A stretch of DNA of 49,294 nt from Acidimicrobiales bacterium. GTDB taxonomy: Bacteria > Actinomycetota > Acidimicrobiia > Acidimicrobiales > VFJN01. The notes below the pieces were generated by a model. The model was given only the letters and a program-made list of their open reading frames with translations. It made no database searches and was not told the origin of the DNA. The stretch covers positions 1 through 49,294 of the forward strand of contig JAUXRW010000139.1 of the NCBI GenBank assembly GCA_030681555.1, written 5' to 3'. This document shows positions 39,055 to 49,294 of this stretch, piece after piece. The first letter of the stretch is position 1, and each line of letters begins with the position of its first letter. The position numbers and the translations under genes are program-made.

Positions 39055-40346
39055 CGAACCTCGACATGGGCGAGGCCCTCGCGGCGCTCGCGCAGGACAA
39101 GGGGATCTCGGTCGACACGCTGCTCGGCGCACTGGCCGACGCCCTCGAGTCCGCCTACAAGCGCATGCCGGGTGCGCACGAGTACGCCTGGGTCACCATC
39201 GACCCCGACAGCTTCGACATCCGCGTGTTCGCACAGGAGATCGACGAGGACGGCGAGCCGTACGGCCCCGAGATCGACGCCACACCCGACGACTTCGGCC
39301 GCATCGCGGCCATGACGGCCCGCCAGGTGATGACCCAGCGGATCCGTGAGGCCGAGCGCGAGCTGAAGTACGAGGAGTACGCCGGCCGCGAGGGCGACAT
39401 CGTCACGGGCATCATCCAGCAGACCGACAGCCGCTACACGCTGCTCGACCTCGGTCGGGTGGAGGCACTCCTGCCCCAGGCCGAGCAGGTGCCCTACGAG
39501 CGCCCATCGCCCAACACGCGCCTCAAGGCGTACATCGTCGAGGTACGGCGCACGTCGAAGGGCCCGCAGATCGTCGTCTCCCGCACGCACCCGGGCCTCA
39601 TCCTCGAGCTCTTCAAGCTCGAGGTGCCCGAGATAGCGGACGGCGTCGTCGAGCTGAGAGCCTGCGCCCGCGAGCCCGGCCACCGCACGAAGATCGCCGT
39701 GTGGTCGAACGACTCCAACGTCGACCCGGTCGGCGCCTGCGTCGGCGCTCGTGGTGCGCGCGTGCGGCAGGTCGTCAACGAGCTCAACGGCGAGAAGATC
39801 GACATCGTCCCGTTCTCCGAGGATCCCTACGATTTCGTGATGAAGGCCCTCTCGCCCGCCCGGGTGAAGGAGGTGCGCATCGACGTCGAGACCGGTACGG
39901 CCACCGTCATCGTCCCCGATTTCCAGCTGTCTCTGGCCATCGGCAAGGAGGGGCAGAACGCCCGCCTCGCCGCGCGCCTCACCGGCTGGCGCGTCGATAT
40001 CAAGAGCGAGACGCAACTGGCCGACGAGGAGGCGTACCAGGGCGAGGAGTGGGCCCAGGGCGAGTGGGTGATCGACCCCGAGAGCGGCGAGCAGGTGTGG
40101 GTGCCCGCCGAGGGTGGCCCGGCCTTATCGGCCGAGCAGTGGGCCACCGTGGGTGGCCCGGACTCGGACGCCGACGCCGAACGCGGTGAGGGCGATGCTG
40201 CGCCCGCGGCCACGGAGCTGTCCCACGACGCGCCTGAGGACGCGCCTGAGGACGCGCCTGAGGACGCGCCTGAGGACGCGCCTGAGGACGCGCCTGAGGA
40301 CGCGCCTGAGGACGCGCCTGAGACAGCGCAGCCGGCAGGGGAGTAG
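39051..40346 (+). CDS. nusA: Transcription termination/antitermination factor NusA with repetitive tail
   Basis: NusA binds RNA polymerase and nascent RNA and modulates pausing, termination and antitermination. The N-terminal domain (about residues 1-105; DKGISVDTLLGALADALESA) is followed by an S1 domain (about 108-180), then two KH domains with GACVGARGARVRQVVNELNG and LAIGKEGQNARLAARLTGW. The core ends near residue 335. The C-terminal 95 residues are acidic and low-complexity, ending in eight DAPE repeats encoded by perfect 12-bp units. No second acidic-repeat domain like that of proteobacterial NusA is seen. Translationally coupled to rimP. Confidence 0.95.
   Translation: MTNLDMGEALAALAQDKGISVDTLLGALADALESAYKRMPGAHEYAWVTIDPDSFDIRVFAQEIDEDGEPYGPEIDATPDDFGRIAAMTARQVMTQRIREAERELKYEEYAGREGDIVTGIIQQTDSRYTLLDLGRVEALLPQAEQVPYERPSPNTRLKAYIVEVRRTSKGPQIVVSRTHPGLILELFKLEVPEIADGVVELRACAREPGHRTKIAVWSNDSNVDPVGACVGARGARVRQVVNELNGEKIDIVPFSEDPYDFVMKALSPARVKEVRIDVETGTATVIVPDFQLSLAIGKEGQNARLAARLTGWRVDIKSETQLADEEAYQGEEWAQGEWVIDPESGEQVWVPAEGGPALSAEQWATVGGPDSDADAERGEGDAAPAATELSHDAPEDAPEDAPEDAPEDAPEDAPEDAPEDAPETAQPAGE
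40227..40322 (+). repeat. Perfect 12-bp tandem repeat (8 copies) in nusA
   Basis: GACGCGCCTGAG is repeated eight times without a mismatch, encoding DAPE. Perfect identity at the nucleotide level implies recent expansion or ongoing slippage, and changes of whole units stay in frame. Confidence 0.95.
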
Positions 40347-40350
40347 CCCC

Positions 40351-40596
40351 CTGCCCGTCCGCACGTGCGTCGGGTGCCGGACGCCGGCCCCCGCCCCGGA
40401 GCTCGTCCGGGTGGTGCGCCGGCCCGACGGATCGCTGCAGGTCGGGCGTACACTGCCCGGGCGGGGGGCGTGGCTGCACGCCGAGTCCCCTCAGTGCCTC
40501 CACGACGCAGCCCGTCGCAACGCCTTCACCCGGGCGCTGCGGGCGCCGGTGCCGCCTGACGCGGTGCGCGCGCTCGAGTCGCAGCTCGGTGGCTGA
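40351..40596 (+). CDS. YlxR/DUF448 family nucleic-acid-binding protein (CTG start)
   Basis: The YlxR domain is clear: PVRTCVGCRTPAPAPELVRV, GRTLPGRGAWLH and the C-terminal RRNAFTRAL helix. YlxR is a small RNA-binding or regulatory protein between nusA and infB. The track attaches it to an ORF from 40114 inside nusA, which encodes unrelated Arg/Thr repeats. There is no ATG, GTG or TTG in frame after the nusA stop (40344-40346) and before the conserved residues. CTG 40351 has GGGGAG exactly 8 nt upstream and gives 81 residues, so a CTG start is the best reading. Confidence 0.88.
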   Translation: MPVRTCVGCRTPAPAPELVRVVRRPDGSLQVGRTLPGRGAWLHAESPQCLHDAARRNAFTRALRAPVPPDAVRALESQLGG

Positions 40597-40711
40597 GCGC
40601 CGGACCGCGCCACACCGTTCGAATCGTGCGATCCCCCGGGTTCGTGCGAGGATGGACGGCCCCGATCAACCCCCCTGATAGACGACCAACGCAAAGGCTG
40701 GACCAGGACAC

Positions 40712-43552
<2,841 letters not shown>

Positions 43553-43578
43553 AGGCTCGATCGTCCGATCGGAGCAAC

Positions 43579-43968
43579 ATGACGAAGCGCGCTCGCAAGC
43601 AGAGCACCGGCCGAGGCACCGCCCGGGACTATCCGCGCACGGCCCGGCTCAACCGGCTCTTCCAGGAGATCCTCGCCGAGGAGCTGGAGAGGGTCGACGA
43701 CGAGCGCCTGGAGCTCGTGACCGTGATGGCGGTCGACTGCGAGCCCGACCTCGGTCGGGCGACCGTCTACTACGAGAGCCTCGGCGGGGCGGACGACGAC
43801 GAGGACGTGCTGGCTGCGCTCGGTGACCTGCGCCATCGGTTGCAGTCGGCGATCGCGCGCCAGGCGCGCGTCAAGCGCACCCCGGAGCTGGTGTTCCGGC
43901 CGGACGACGTCGTGCGCGGCGCGGCCCGGCTCGAAGAGGTCCTGCGCGACATCCACGACGCCGACTGA
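43579..43968 (+). CDS. rbfA: Ribosome-binding factor A
   Basis: RbfA is a 30S assembly factor. The track ORF begins at 43465 inside infB; ATG 43579, behind GGAG, gives 129 residues. The conserved KH-like core includes RTARLNRLFQEILAEELER, VTVMAVDCEPDLGRATVYYE and VKRTPELVFRPDDVVRGAARL. The acidic GGADDDEDV loop replaces the usual short turn. The stop overlaps the truB ATG (TGATG), so the two are coupled. Confidence 0.94.
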   Translation: MTKRARKQSTGRGTARDYPRTARLNRLFQEILAEELERVDDERLELVTVMAVDCEPDLGRATVYYESLGGADDDEDVLAALGDLRHRLQSAIARQARVKRTPELVFRPDDVVRGAARLEEVLRDIHDAD

Positions 43969-44873
43969 TGGGTCGCCGCGGCAGCGGTGCGGGCGGCCCG
44001 GACGGGCTGGCCATCGTCGACAAGGAGCCGGGCTGGACCAGCCACGACGTGGTCGCGAAGGCCCGCGGTCTGCTCGGCACGCGCAAGGTCGGGCACTCCG
44101 GCACCCTCGACCCCGACGCGACGGGCGTGCTCCTCCTCGGGGTGGGAAAGGTGACGCGGCTGCTCCGCTACCTCAGCCTGCCGCCGAAGACCTACGAGGG
44201 CGTCGTCGTGCTCGGGACGGCCACGTCCACGCTCGATGCCTCCGGGGACGTGACGGGCACGTGGGACATGACGGGGATCGGGCGCGCAGAAGTGCAGGCG
44301 GAGGCCGATCGGCTCACGGGAGACATCCTGCAGGTACCACCCATGGTGTCGGCGGTGCAGATCGGCGGGCGCCGGCTGCACGAGCTGGCGCGCGAGGGGA
44401 TCGAGGTCGAGCGGGTCCCCCGCCCGGTCACGGTGCACACGTTCGCGGTCGGCGAGGAGCTGGCCCCGGGGGAGCTCCGCGTCGAGGTGACGTGCTCGTC
44501 GGGCACGTACGTGCGCTCGCTGGCTGCCGACCTCGGCACCGCGCTCGGGGGCGGCGCCCACCTGCGCGACCTCCGCCGAACGGCGATCGGCCCGTTCCAC
44601 GTGCGCGACGCCGTGCCAGTCGAGGCGCTCACCCCGGAGCACCTCCTCGCCCCCGTGGAGGCGCTGCGCGATCTCGCGGCCGTCACCGCCACCGACACCG
44701 TGGCGACCGCCGTGGGGCACGGCAAGGTGCTCAACCTCGAGGAGCTGGGCGCGTCGGGCCCCGGTCCGTGGCGGGTCGTCGGTCAGGACGGTGCGCTCCT
44801 CGCCGTGTACGAGGTCCACCGCGGCGACACGGCCAAGCCATCGGTTGTGCTCGCTCCGTCCGGGCCTGCGTAG
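43968..44873 (+). CDS. truB: tRNA pseudouridine(55) synthase TruB
   Basis: TruB makes pseudouridine 55 in the T-loop of tRNAs. The 301-residue protein has KEPGWTSHDVVAKARGLLGT (about residues 19-38) and the catalytic aspartate in VGHSGTLDPDATGVLLLGVG (about 41-60). MVSAVQIGGRRLHELAREG and the RVEVTCSSGTYVRSLAADLG strand-helix follow, with a C-terminal domain after that. Its stop codon TAG forms the first bases of the TAGCCT hexamer of ribF. Confidence 0.95.
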   Translation: MGRRGSGAGGPDGLAIVDKEPGWTSHDVVAKARGLLGTRKVGHSGTLDPDATGVLLLGVGKVTRLLRYLSLPPKTYEGVVVLGTATSTLDASGDVTGTWDMTGIGRAEVQAEADRLTGDILQVPPMVSAVQIGGRRLHELAREGIEVERVPRPVTVHTFAVGEELAPGELRVEVTCSSGTYVRSLAADLGTALGGGAHLRDLRRTAIGPFHVRDAVPVEALTPEHLLAPVEALRDLAAVTATDTVATAVGHGKVLNLEELGASGPGPWRVVGQDGALLAVYEVHRGDTAKPSVVLAPSGPA

Positions 44874-44876
44874 CCT
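44871..44876 (+). promoter_or_regulatory. -10 hexamer for ribF (leaderless)
   Basis: TAGCCT, overlapping the truB stop codon, ends 7 nt before the ribF ATG. Confidence 0.35.
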
Positions 44877-44883
44877 CGCCGCC

Positions 44884-45840
44884 ATGCAGGTGGTGCGCGA
44901 CGTCGACCCCGGGCCGCGCCCCTCCGAGGGCAGCGTCGTCACGATCGGGGCCTATGACGGGGTGCACCTGGGCCACCGCACGGTGATCGCTGCGGTGCGG
45001 AAGCGGGCCGAGGCCGAGCGGCTGCGCTCAGCCGTGGTGACGTTCGACCGGCACCCTGCCGCCGTCGTCCGGCCGGCCACCGCCCCCCGGCTGCTGACCG
45101 ACCTGCACCAGAAGCTCGAGCTCCTCGACGCCACCGGCATCGACCTCTGCCTCCTGATCGCCTTCGACGAGATCCGGTCGGTGGAGCCCCCCGAGTCGTT
45201 CGTGCAGCGCGTGCTGCTCGACCGGCTCGCCGCCAAGGTCGTCATCGTGGGGGAGGACTTCCACTTCGGGCACGAGCGCCGGGGCGACGTCGCCCTCCTC
45301 ACGACGATGGGCAAGGAGCTGGGCTTCGCAGTGGAGGGACTCGAGCTGGTCGACGCCTCGGGCGCGGTGGCGGCCGGCACCGGCGATCGCGCCTCCTCCA
45401 CGGCGATCCGCCACGCGCTGGTCGAGGGCGACCTCGAGCGGGCCTCCGGCATGCTGGGTCGCCCCTACGAGGTGCGCGGGGTCGTGGCCCACGGCGACGA
45501 GCGCGGCCGCGAGCTCGGGTTCCCCACCGCCAACGTCTCGGTGCCCGGCGAGGTGCTCCTGCCCGCCGACGGCATCTACGCCGGGTGGTTCGAGCGGGCC
45601 GACGGCACGGTCCTCCCGACGGCGATCTCGCTCGGTCGGCGCCCCACCTTCTACGTCGAAGCCAACGTGAGCCTGCTCGAGGCGCACCTACTCGACTTCG
45701 AGGGCGATCTCTACGAAGAGGCGGTGCGGGTTTGCTTCGTCGCCCGTCGGCGCGGCGAGGTGCGCTTCGACTCGGTGGAGGCGCTGGTCGACGAGATCGG
45801 CCGGGACGTGGCCTGGACGCGCGACGTCCTCGGCCTCTGA
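44884..45840 (+). CDS. ribF: Bifunctional riboflavin kinase/FAD synthetase
   Basis: RibF turns riboflavin into FMN and then FAD. The track ORF starts at 44791; ATG 44884 gives 318 residues. The N-terminal adenylyltransferase half has VVTIGAYDGVHLGHRTVIAA (about residues 20-39) and FHFGHERRGDVALL. The C-terminal kinase half has VVAHGDERGRELGFPTANVS (about 200-219) and the closing VEANVSLLEAHLLDFEGDLY. The cofactors it makes are needed by flavoproteins such as a flavin-type PNPOx protein. The TruB-RibF-rpsO order is conserved; here an alpha/beta hydrolase is inserted before rpsO. Confidence 0.95.
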   Translation: MQVVRDVDPGPRPSEGSVVTIGAYDGVHLGHRTVIAAVRKRAEAERLRSAVVTFDRHPAAVVRPATAPRLLTDLHQKLELLDATGIDLCLLIAFDEIRSVEPPESFVQRVLLDRLAAKVVIVGEDFHFGHERRGDVALLTTMGKELGFAVEGLELVDASGAVAAGTGDRASSTAIRHALVEGDLERASGMLGRPYEVRGVVAHGDERGRELGFPTANVSVPGEVLLPADGIYAGWFERADGTVLPTAISLGRRPTFYVEANVSLLEAHLLDFEGDLYEEAVRVCFVARRRGEVRFDSVEALVDEIGRDVAWTRDVLGL

Positions 45841-45888
45841 GCCGTCGGGTGGTGCGGGTGGGGCGACCCCATCGGCCAGACTGGTGAC

Positions 45889-47094
45889 GTGACGATCGAC
45901 GAAGGGTGGGAGCCCATCGAGGTTCGCCCCGCCCCCGGGTCCGACGAGGTCGACCCCGTCGCGGTCGACCACCCGGCGGGCCGCTCCACGGTGCGGCACC
46001 TGGCGATGGCCACCGACCCGATCATCGGCCCAGGGCCCGACCTCGACGACATGGTGGACGTCACCCTGCCGAGGCTCGCCCGCCACGAGATCCTCCTCGC
46101 CGACGGGCACCAGGTCGGCGTCGCCGTGTGCGGCCGCGGCGTGCCGCTCGTCGTCGTCCACGGGTTCTCCGCCGAGGGCATCCTGTACGCGCAGACGCTC
46201 TCCCGTCTCGTCGACCTCGGCTTCAAGGTCATCGCCATCGACACCGCCGGGCACGGCGGCACACTCGGCCTCCCCACCGGCGCGCAGAGCATGGCCAGCT
46301 ACGCGCAGCTGCTCGGGCGCGTGCTCGACCACCTGGGGGTGCGCGAGGCCGTCCTGGCGGGTCACTCGATGGGCGGCCGCCTGGTCACCGAGTTGGCCGC
46401 CAACGAGCCCGAGCGGGCCATCGCCGTGATCCTCCTCGACGCCATCGTGGGCGACACCTGGGACCGGCTGGTCAACGTGGCCCGAATGTTCCCGCCGCTG
46501 CTGTTCGGCATCGGGGTGAGCCTCGTCGTGGACACCGCGAGCACCGTCCCGTGGTTCCGCGACCCGCGCCAGGCGGCCAAGCTCGGGCGGCTCGTCGCCC
46601 CGACGATGGCCGCGCACCTTCGGCGTCCGTGGCGGCTCATGGGCCCCGCCGCCTCCATCCTGCGCAGCCCGGGCACCAAGTGGATGCTCGACAAGCTGGG
46701 GAAGGAGCGCATCCCCGTGTTCGCCGTGCACGGCGACCGCGACTTCGCCGTGCCGCTGGCCACCTCGAAGGCCGCCGCCCGCCGGGCCCGAGGGGACCTG
46801 GTCGTGGTGCGCAAGGCCAGCCACTCCTGGCTGCTCAAGGACCCCGAGACCCTTCCGGCGATCATGCACGCCCTCATGCGGGGGCGCCTCGGCACCGCCG
46901 TGCTCAAGGCCAAGCTCGATCGCGGCGTCGATCCCGCGGGGGCCACCGACGATGAGGTGGAGGCGGCGCTCTACGCCCCCGACGCCCTCGTGCTCGAGCT
47001 CACCCCACGCCAACGGGTGCACGACACCGAGGACCTGCACCGCCCGCCCCGGTACCGGTGGCAGTTGCTCCCGGCCCGCGACCCGCGAGACTGA
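45889..47094 (+). CDS. Alpha/beta hydrolase fold protein
   Basis: The 401-residue protein has an N-terminal region of about 70 residues without a clear domain. An alpha/beta hydrolase core follows: oxyanion-hole strand [12 protein letters not shown] (about residues 85-96), nucleophile elbow [20 protein letters not shown], a likely acid in [13 protein letters not shown], and His in [12 protein letters not shown]. The cap region lies in between, and the C-terminal 60 residues after the hydrolase are an extra tail. No signal peptide is seen. It starts at GTG 45889 with CAGACT 6 nt upstream as a weak -10. The substrate is unknown. Confidence 0.85.
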   Translation: MTIDEGWEPIEVRPAPGSDEVDPVAVDHPAGRSTVRHLAMATDPIIGPGPDLDDMVDVTLPRLARHEILLADGHQVGVAVCGRGVPLVVVHGFSAEGILYAQTLSRLVDLGFKVIAIDTAGHGGTLGLPTGAQSMASYAQLLGRVLDHLGVREAVLAGHSMGGRLVTELAANEPERAIAVILLDAIVGDTWDRLVNVARMFPPLLFGIGVSLVVDTASTVPWFRDPRQAAKLGRLVAPTMAAHLRRPWRLMGPAASILRSPGTKWMLDKLGKERIPVFAVHGDRDFAVPLATSKAAARRARGDLVVVRKASHSWLLKDPETLPAIMHALMRGRLGTAVLKAKLDRGVDPAGATDDEVEAALYAPDALVLELTPRQRVHDTEDLHRPPRYRWQLLPARDPRD

Positions 47095-47128
47095 TCAGGC
47101 CGCTTCGAGGTTCGGCGGCCGCGGCTGG

Positions 47129-47134
47129 TACCCT
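47129..47134 (+). promoter_or_regulatory. Candidate rpsO promoter (-10)
   Basis: TACCCT preceded by a TGG-like extension. It would give a leader of about 135 nt before rpsO, long enough for S15 autoregulation. Weak prediction. Confidence 0.35.
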
Positions 47135-47276
47135 TTCGGGGTCCTTGGCGGGCCCGTGCGCGCGCCGAGGTGTTCCGCTCCTCGACGCGCCAGCCGCTGT
47201 CGCCACCACGTGGCGTCTCGCAGCGCTCGACGGGCAGGGCCCCCGTCCCACCTCCCACAACGGAGCTCACCCACGC

Positions 47277-47549
47277 ATGTCAGAGCAGATCGACAAGGCC
47301 AAGCCGGGGATCATCGAGGAGCATCGCCTCCACGGCACCGACACCGGCTCCCCCGAGGTGCAGATCGCGATCCTCACCACGAGGATCAACCACCTCAACG
47401 ATCATCTCCAGAAGCACAAGAAGGACCACCACAGCCGGCGCGGCCTGCTGATGCTGGTGGGCCGGCGCCGGCGGCTCCTCGACTACGTCAAGAAGAACGA
47501 CGTCGAGCGCTACCGCACGATCATCGCCAAGATGGGTCTTCGCCGGTAG
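47277..47549 (+). CDS. rpsO: 30S ribosomal protein S15
   Basis: S15 is a primary 16S rRNA-binding protein of the central domain. The track ORF begins at 47058; ATG 47277 gives the standard 90 residues, with [20 protein letters not shown] (about residues 22-41), [20 protein letters not shown] (about 47-66) and the final [16 protein letters not shown] is about 11 nt upstream. The rpsO-pnp pair is conserved across bacteria, and the strong hairpin between them belongs to the pnp leader. Confidence 0.96.
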   Translation: MSEQIDKAKPGIIEEHRLHGTDTGSPEVQIAILTTRINHLNDHLQKHKKDHHSRRGLLMLVGRRRRLLDYVKKNDVERYRTIIAKMGLRR

Positions 47550-47585
47550 GCAAGAGCACACACCACACACACTGGCGGTCGACGG

Positions 47586-47647
47586 GTCAGCTGCCAGTTG
47601 CCGATTTCCGGGGGTACACCTCCGGAGGTCGCCAACTGGGAACTGGC
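47586..47647 (+). promoter_or_regulatory. Long symmetric hairpin in the rpsO-pnp gap
   Basis: A 62-nt inverted repeat centred on a TACA loop at 47615-47618. The inner 21 pairs (CCAGTTG... with ...CAACTGG) have one mismatch and three G-U pairs, and the outer 8 positions pair with two mismatches. It sits 53 bp before the pnp start. In other bacteria a leader hairpin cut by RNase III mediates pnp autoregulation, so this is a good candidate for such an element; that role is inference. Confidence 0.7.
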
Positions 47648-47700
47648 CTCGCCGCCCGATCCGGCGCCGGGACGATCCCGGGCCGGCTAAGGAGACAAAC

Positions 47701-49294
47701 ATGGCGGAAGCCATCATCGTGTCGGGGCCGATCTCCGGCACCGACAAGACCCTCTCGTTCGAGACGGGCAAGCTTGCGTTCCAGTCCCAGGGCGCTGTCG
47801 TCGCCAAGATCGCGGGCACCGAAGCCCTCGTGACGGCGAACTCCGCCAAGGGCATCCGCGAGGGCATCGACTTCTTCCCGCTCACGGTCGACGTCGAGGA
47901 GCGCATGTACGCCGCTGGCCGGATCCCGGGCAGCTTCTTCCGTCGGGAGGGCCGTCCCACCGACGCCGCCATCCTGGCGTGCCGCCTGATCGACCGTCCG
48001 CTGCGCCCGTCCTTCGCCGACGGCTTCCGCAACGAGACCCAGGTCGTCGTGACCGTCATGGGCTCTGACCGGGAGAACCCCTACGACGTCCTCGCCATCA
48101 ACGGCGCGTCGGCGGCGCTGTCGATCTCGGGCATCCCCTTCCAGGGCCCCATCGGCGCGGTGCGCATCGCCTACAGCCAGGACGGCACCTGGGTGCCGCA
48201 CCCCACGTTCGAAGAGATCGAGGGGAGCACCTTCGAGCTGATCGTCGCCGGCCGTGGCGTCGGCGATGACGTGGCCATCATGATGGTCGAGGCCGGCGGC
48301 ACCGAGGACGCGTGGGACCACTACGAGGCCGGCGCCCCGAAGGTGACCGAAGAGGTCATCGCCGACGGGCTGGAGACCTGCAAGACCTGGATCAAGGAGT
48401 CGATCGAGCTGCAGAAGCAGCTGGTCGCCCAGGTCGAGGCCACCCGCGGGATCACGCCCCTGTCCTTCAGCCCCGTCCTCGACTACCAGGACGACGTGAA
48501 GGCGAAGGTCGAGGCGGTCGTCGGTGACGCCCTCGGCGAGGCCGGCACCATCGCCGCCAAGGCCGAGCGCAACGCAGCGACGGACGCTGCGATCAGCACG
48601 GCCCTCGACCAACTCGGCGAGGAGTTCGCCGGCCGCGAGAAGGAGATCAAGGAGGCGGCCCGCAGCATCCAGAAGAGCCGCATCCGGGCCCGCACGGTCA
48701 ACGAGGGCATCCGCATCGACGGGCGCGGCCCGGCCGACCTGCGCACCGTGACCTCCGAGGTCGGCGCGCTCGCCTCGGCCCACGGCTCCGGCCTGTTCCA
48801 GCGGGGCGAGACGCAGGTCCTCAGCGTTCTCACCCTCGGCATGCCGAAGATGGACCAGCTGCTCGACAACCTCGGTGACAAGCCGCGCAAGCGCTACATG
48901 CACCACTACAACATGCCGCCCCACGCCAACGGCGAGACCGGCCGCGTGGGCAGCCCGAAGCGTCGCGAGATCGGCCATGGCCTCCTCGCCGAGCGGGCCC
49001 TCCTGCCGGTGGTCCCCTCGATCGAGGACTGGGCCTACACCCTCCGGGTGGTGTCGGAGGTGCTGAGCTCCAACGGCTCCACCTCCATGGGCTCCGTGTG
49101 CGGCTCCACCCTCGCCCTCATGGACGGCGGTGTGCCGATCAAGGCCCCCGTGGCCGGCATCGCCATGGGCCTCATCTACGACGGTGGCAAGTACACCACC
49201 CTCACCGACATCCTCGGCACCGAAGACGCCTTCGGCGACATGGACTTCAAGGTGGCCGGCACCCGCGACTTCGTCACCGCCCTGCAGCTCGACA
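47701..49294 (+). CDS. pnp: Polyribonucleotide nucleotidyltransferase (partial, right edge)
   Basis: PNPase degrades RNA 3' to 5' by phosphorolysis and can add tails. The first 531 codons are visible; the S1/KH tail lies outside. The first RNase PH domain has [20 protein letters not shown] and [20 protein letters not shown] (about residues 71-90). An alpha-helical linker follows. The second RNase PH domain holds the active site: [39 protein letters not shown] and [20 protein letters not shown], with [20 protein letters not shown] after it. GGAG lies 7-10 nt upstream of the ATG. No stop before the window end. Its leader contains the long hairpin at 47586-47647. Confidence 0.96.
   Translation, partial: MAEAIIVSGPISGTDKTLSFETGKLAFQSQGAVVAKIAGTEALVTANSAKGIREGIDFFPLTVDVEERMYAAGRIPGSFFRREGRPTDAAILACRLIDRPLRPSFADGFRNETQVVVTVMGSDRENPYDVLAINGASAALSISGIPFQGPIGAVRIAYSQDGTWVPHPTFEEIEGSTFELIVAGRGVGDDVAIMMVEAGGTEDAWDHYEAGAPKVTEEVIADGLETCKTWIKESIELQKQLVAQVEATRGITPLSFSPVLDYQDDVKAKVEAVVGDALGEAGTIAAKAERNAATDAAISTALDQLGEEFAGREKEIKEAARSIQKSRIRARTVNEGIRIDGRGPADLRTVTSEVGALASAHGSGLFQRGETQVLSVLTLGMPKMDQLLDNLGDKPRKRYMHHYNMPPHANGETGRVGSPKRREIGHGLLAERALLPVVPSIEDWAYTLRVVSEVLSSNGSTSMGSVCGSTLALMDGGVPIKAPVAGIAMGLIYDGGKYTTLTDILGTEDAFGDMDFKVAGTRDFVTALQLD

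Noticed and set aside
40227-40322. Possible CRISPR array
   Set aside because: The 12-bp units are contiguous with no spacers and encode the DAPE tail of NusA.
40114-40350. Upstream part of the track ORF that contains ylxR
   Set aside because: It is an alternative frame of the nusA repeat tail (Arg-Thr-Arg-Leu repeats) and not part of YlxR.
47058-47276. N-terminal extension of rpsO in the ORF track
   Set aside because: S15 begins at ATG 47277 with its standard 90 residues; the extension overlaps the preceding gene and the leader.

Overview
This window looks like chromosomal DNA from a high-GC actinobacterium, and the gene set fits the class Acidimicrobiia best. The composition is strongly GC-biased. 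The order rsmD-coaD-DivIVA-like-DUF177-rpmF-plsX-acpP-rnc-fpg-smc-ftsY / ffh-rpsP-khpA-rimM-trmD-rplS-lepB-DUF2469-yraN-comM-dprA-xerC / rpsB-tsf-pyrH-frr-cdsA-dxr-rip-ispG / proS-rimP-nusA-ylxR-infB-rbfA-truB-ribF / rpsO-pnp is the conserved actinobacterial housekeeping block. The class assignment is inference from gene order, the short archaeal/eukaryote-type ProRS and low-complexity tails; no rRNA or tRNA is present to confirm it.

Layout. 1-968: a divergent pair, a WYL-type regulator (cut by the left edge) and a PNPOx-fold protein, with a palindromic operator between them. 984-10311: rRNA methylation, CoA, fatty acid and phospholipid precursors (coaD, plsX, acpP), L32, RNase III, an unusual Fpg-family protein and SMC. 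10466-14372: a small lipoprotein, the SRP receptor FtsY, a YtxH/BON protein and an unrecognised secreted protein. 14393-18803: the Ffh to LepB translation and secretion cluster. 18827-23269: DUF2469, YraN, ComM, DprA and a Xer recombinase. 23366-25072: a degenerate LytM domain fused to an alpha/beta hydrolase. 25235-33841: rpsB to ispG, combining translation, CDP-DAG synthesis and two MEP-pathway enzymes. 33865-36858: a minus-strand NrtABD-like ABC importer. 37021-49294: proS, then the nusA-infB operon, an alpha/beta hydrolase, rpsO and pnp (cut by the right edge).

About 50 genes are ordinary core functions. The points most worth a second look are: (i) a repeat family in the gaps after rpmF and fpg; (ii) a recurrent TANNNT hexamer ending 6-10 nt before the start codon of at least 14 genes, suggesting leaderless transcription; (iii) an Fpg-family protein lacking the N-terminal catalytic proline and other core residues; (iv) the LytM-hydrolase fusion; (v) a long hairpin in the pnp leader; (vi) a 36-residue membrane microprotein antisense to an anomalous yraN tail; (vii) rnc and ylxR, which have no ATG/GTG/TTG at the expected start; (viii) GlnR-like boxes placed at about -42 of the importer. 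I see no CRISPR array, prophage, IS element, rRNA or tRNA, and no convincing new defence system. No gene-free stretch exceeds about 300 bases.
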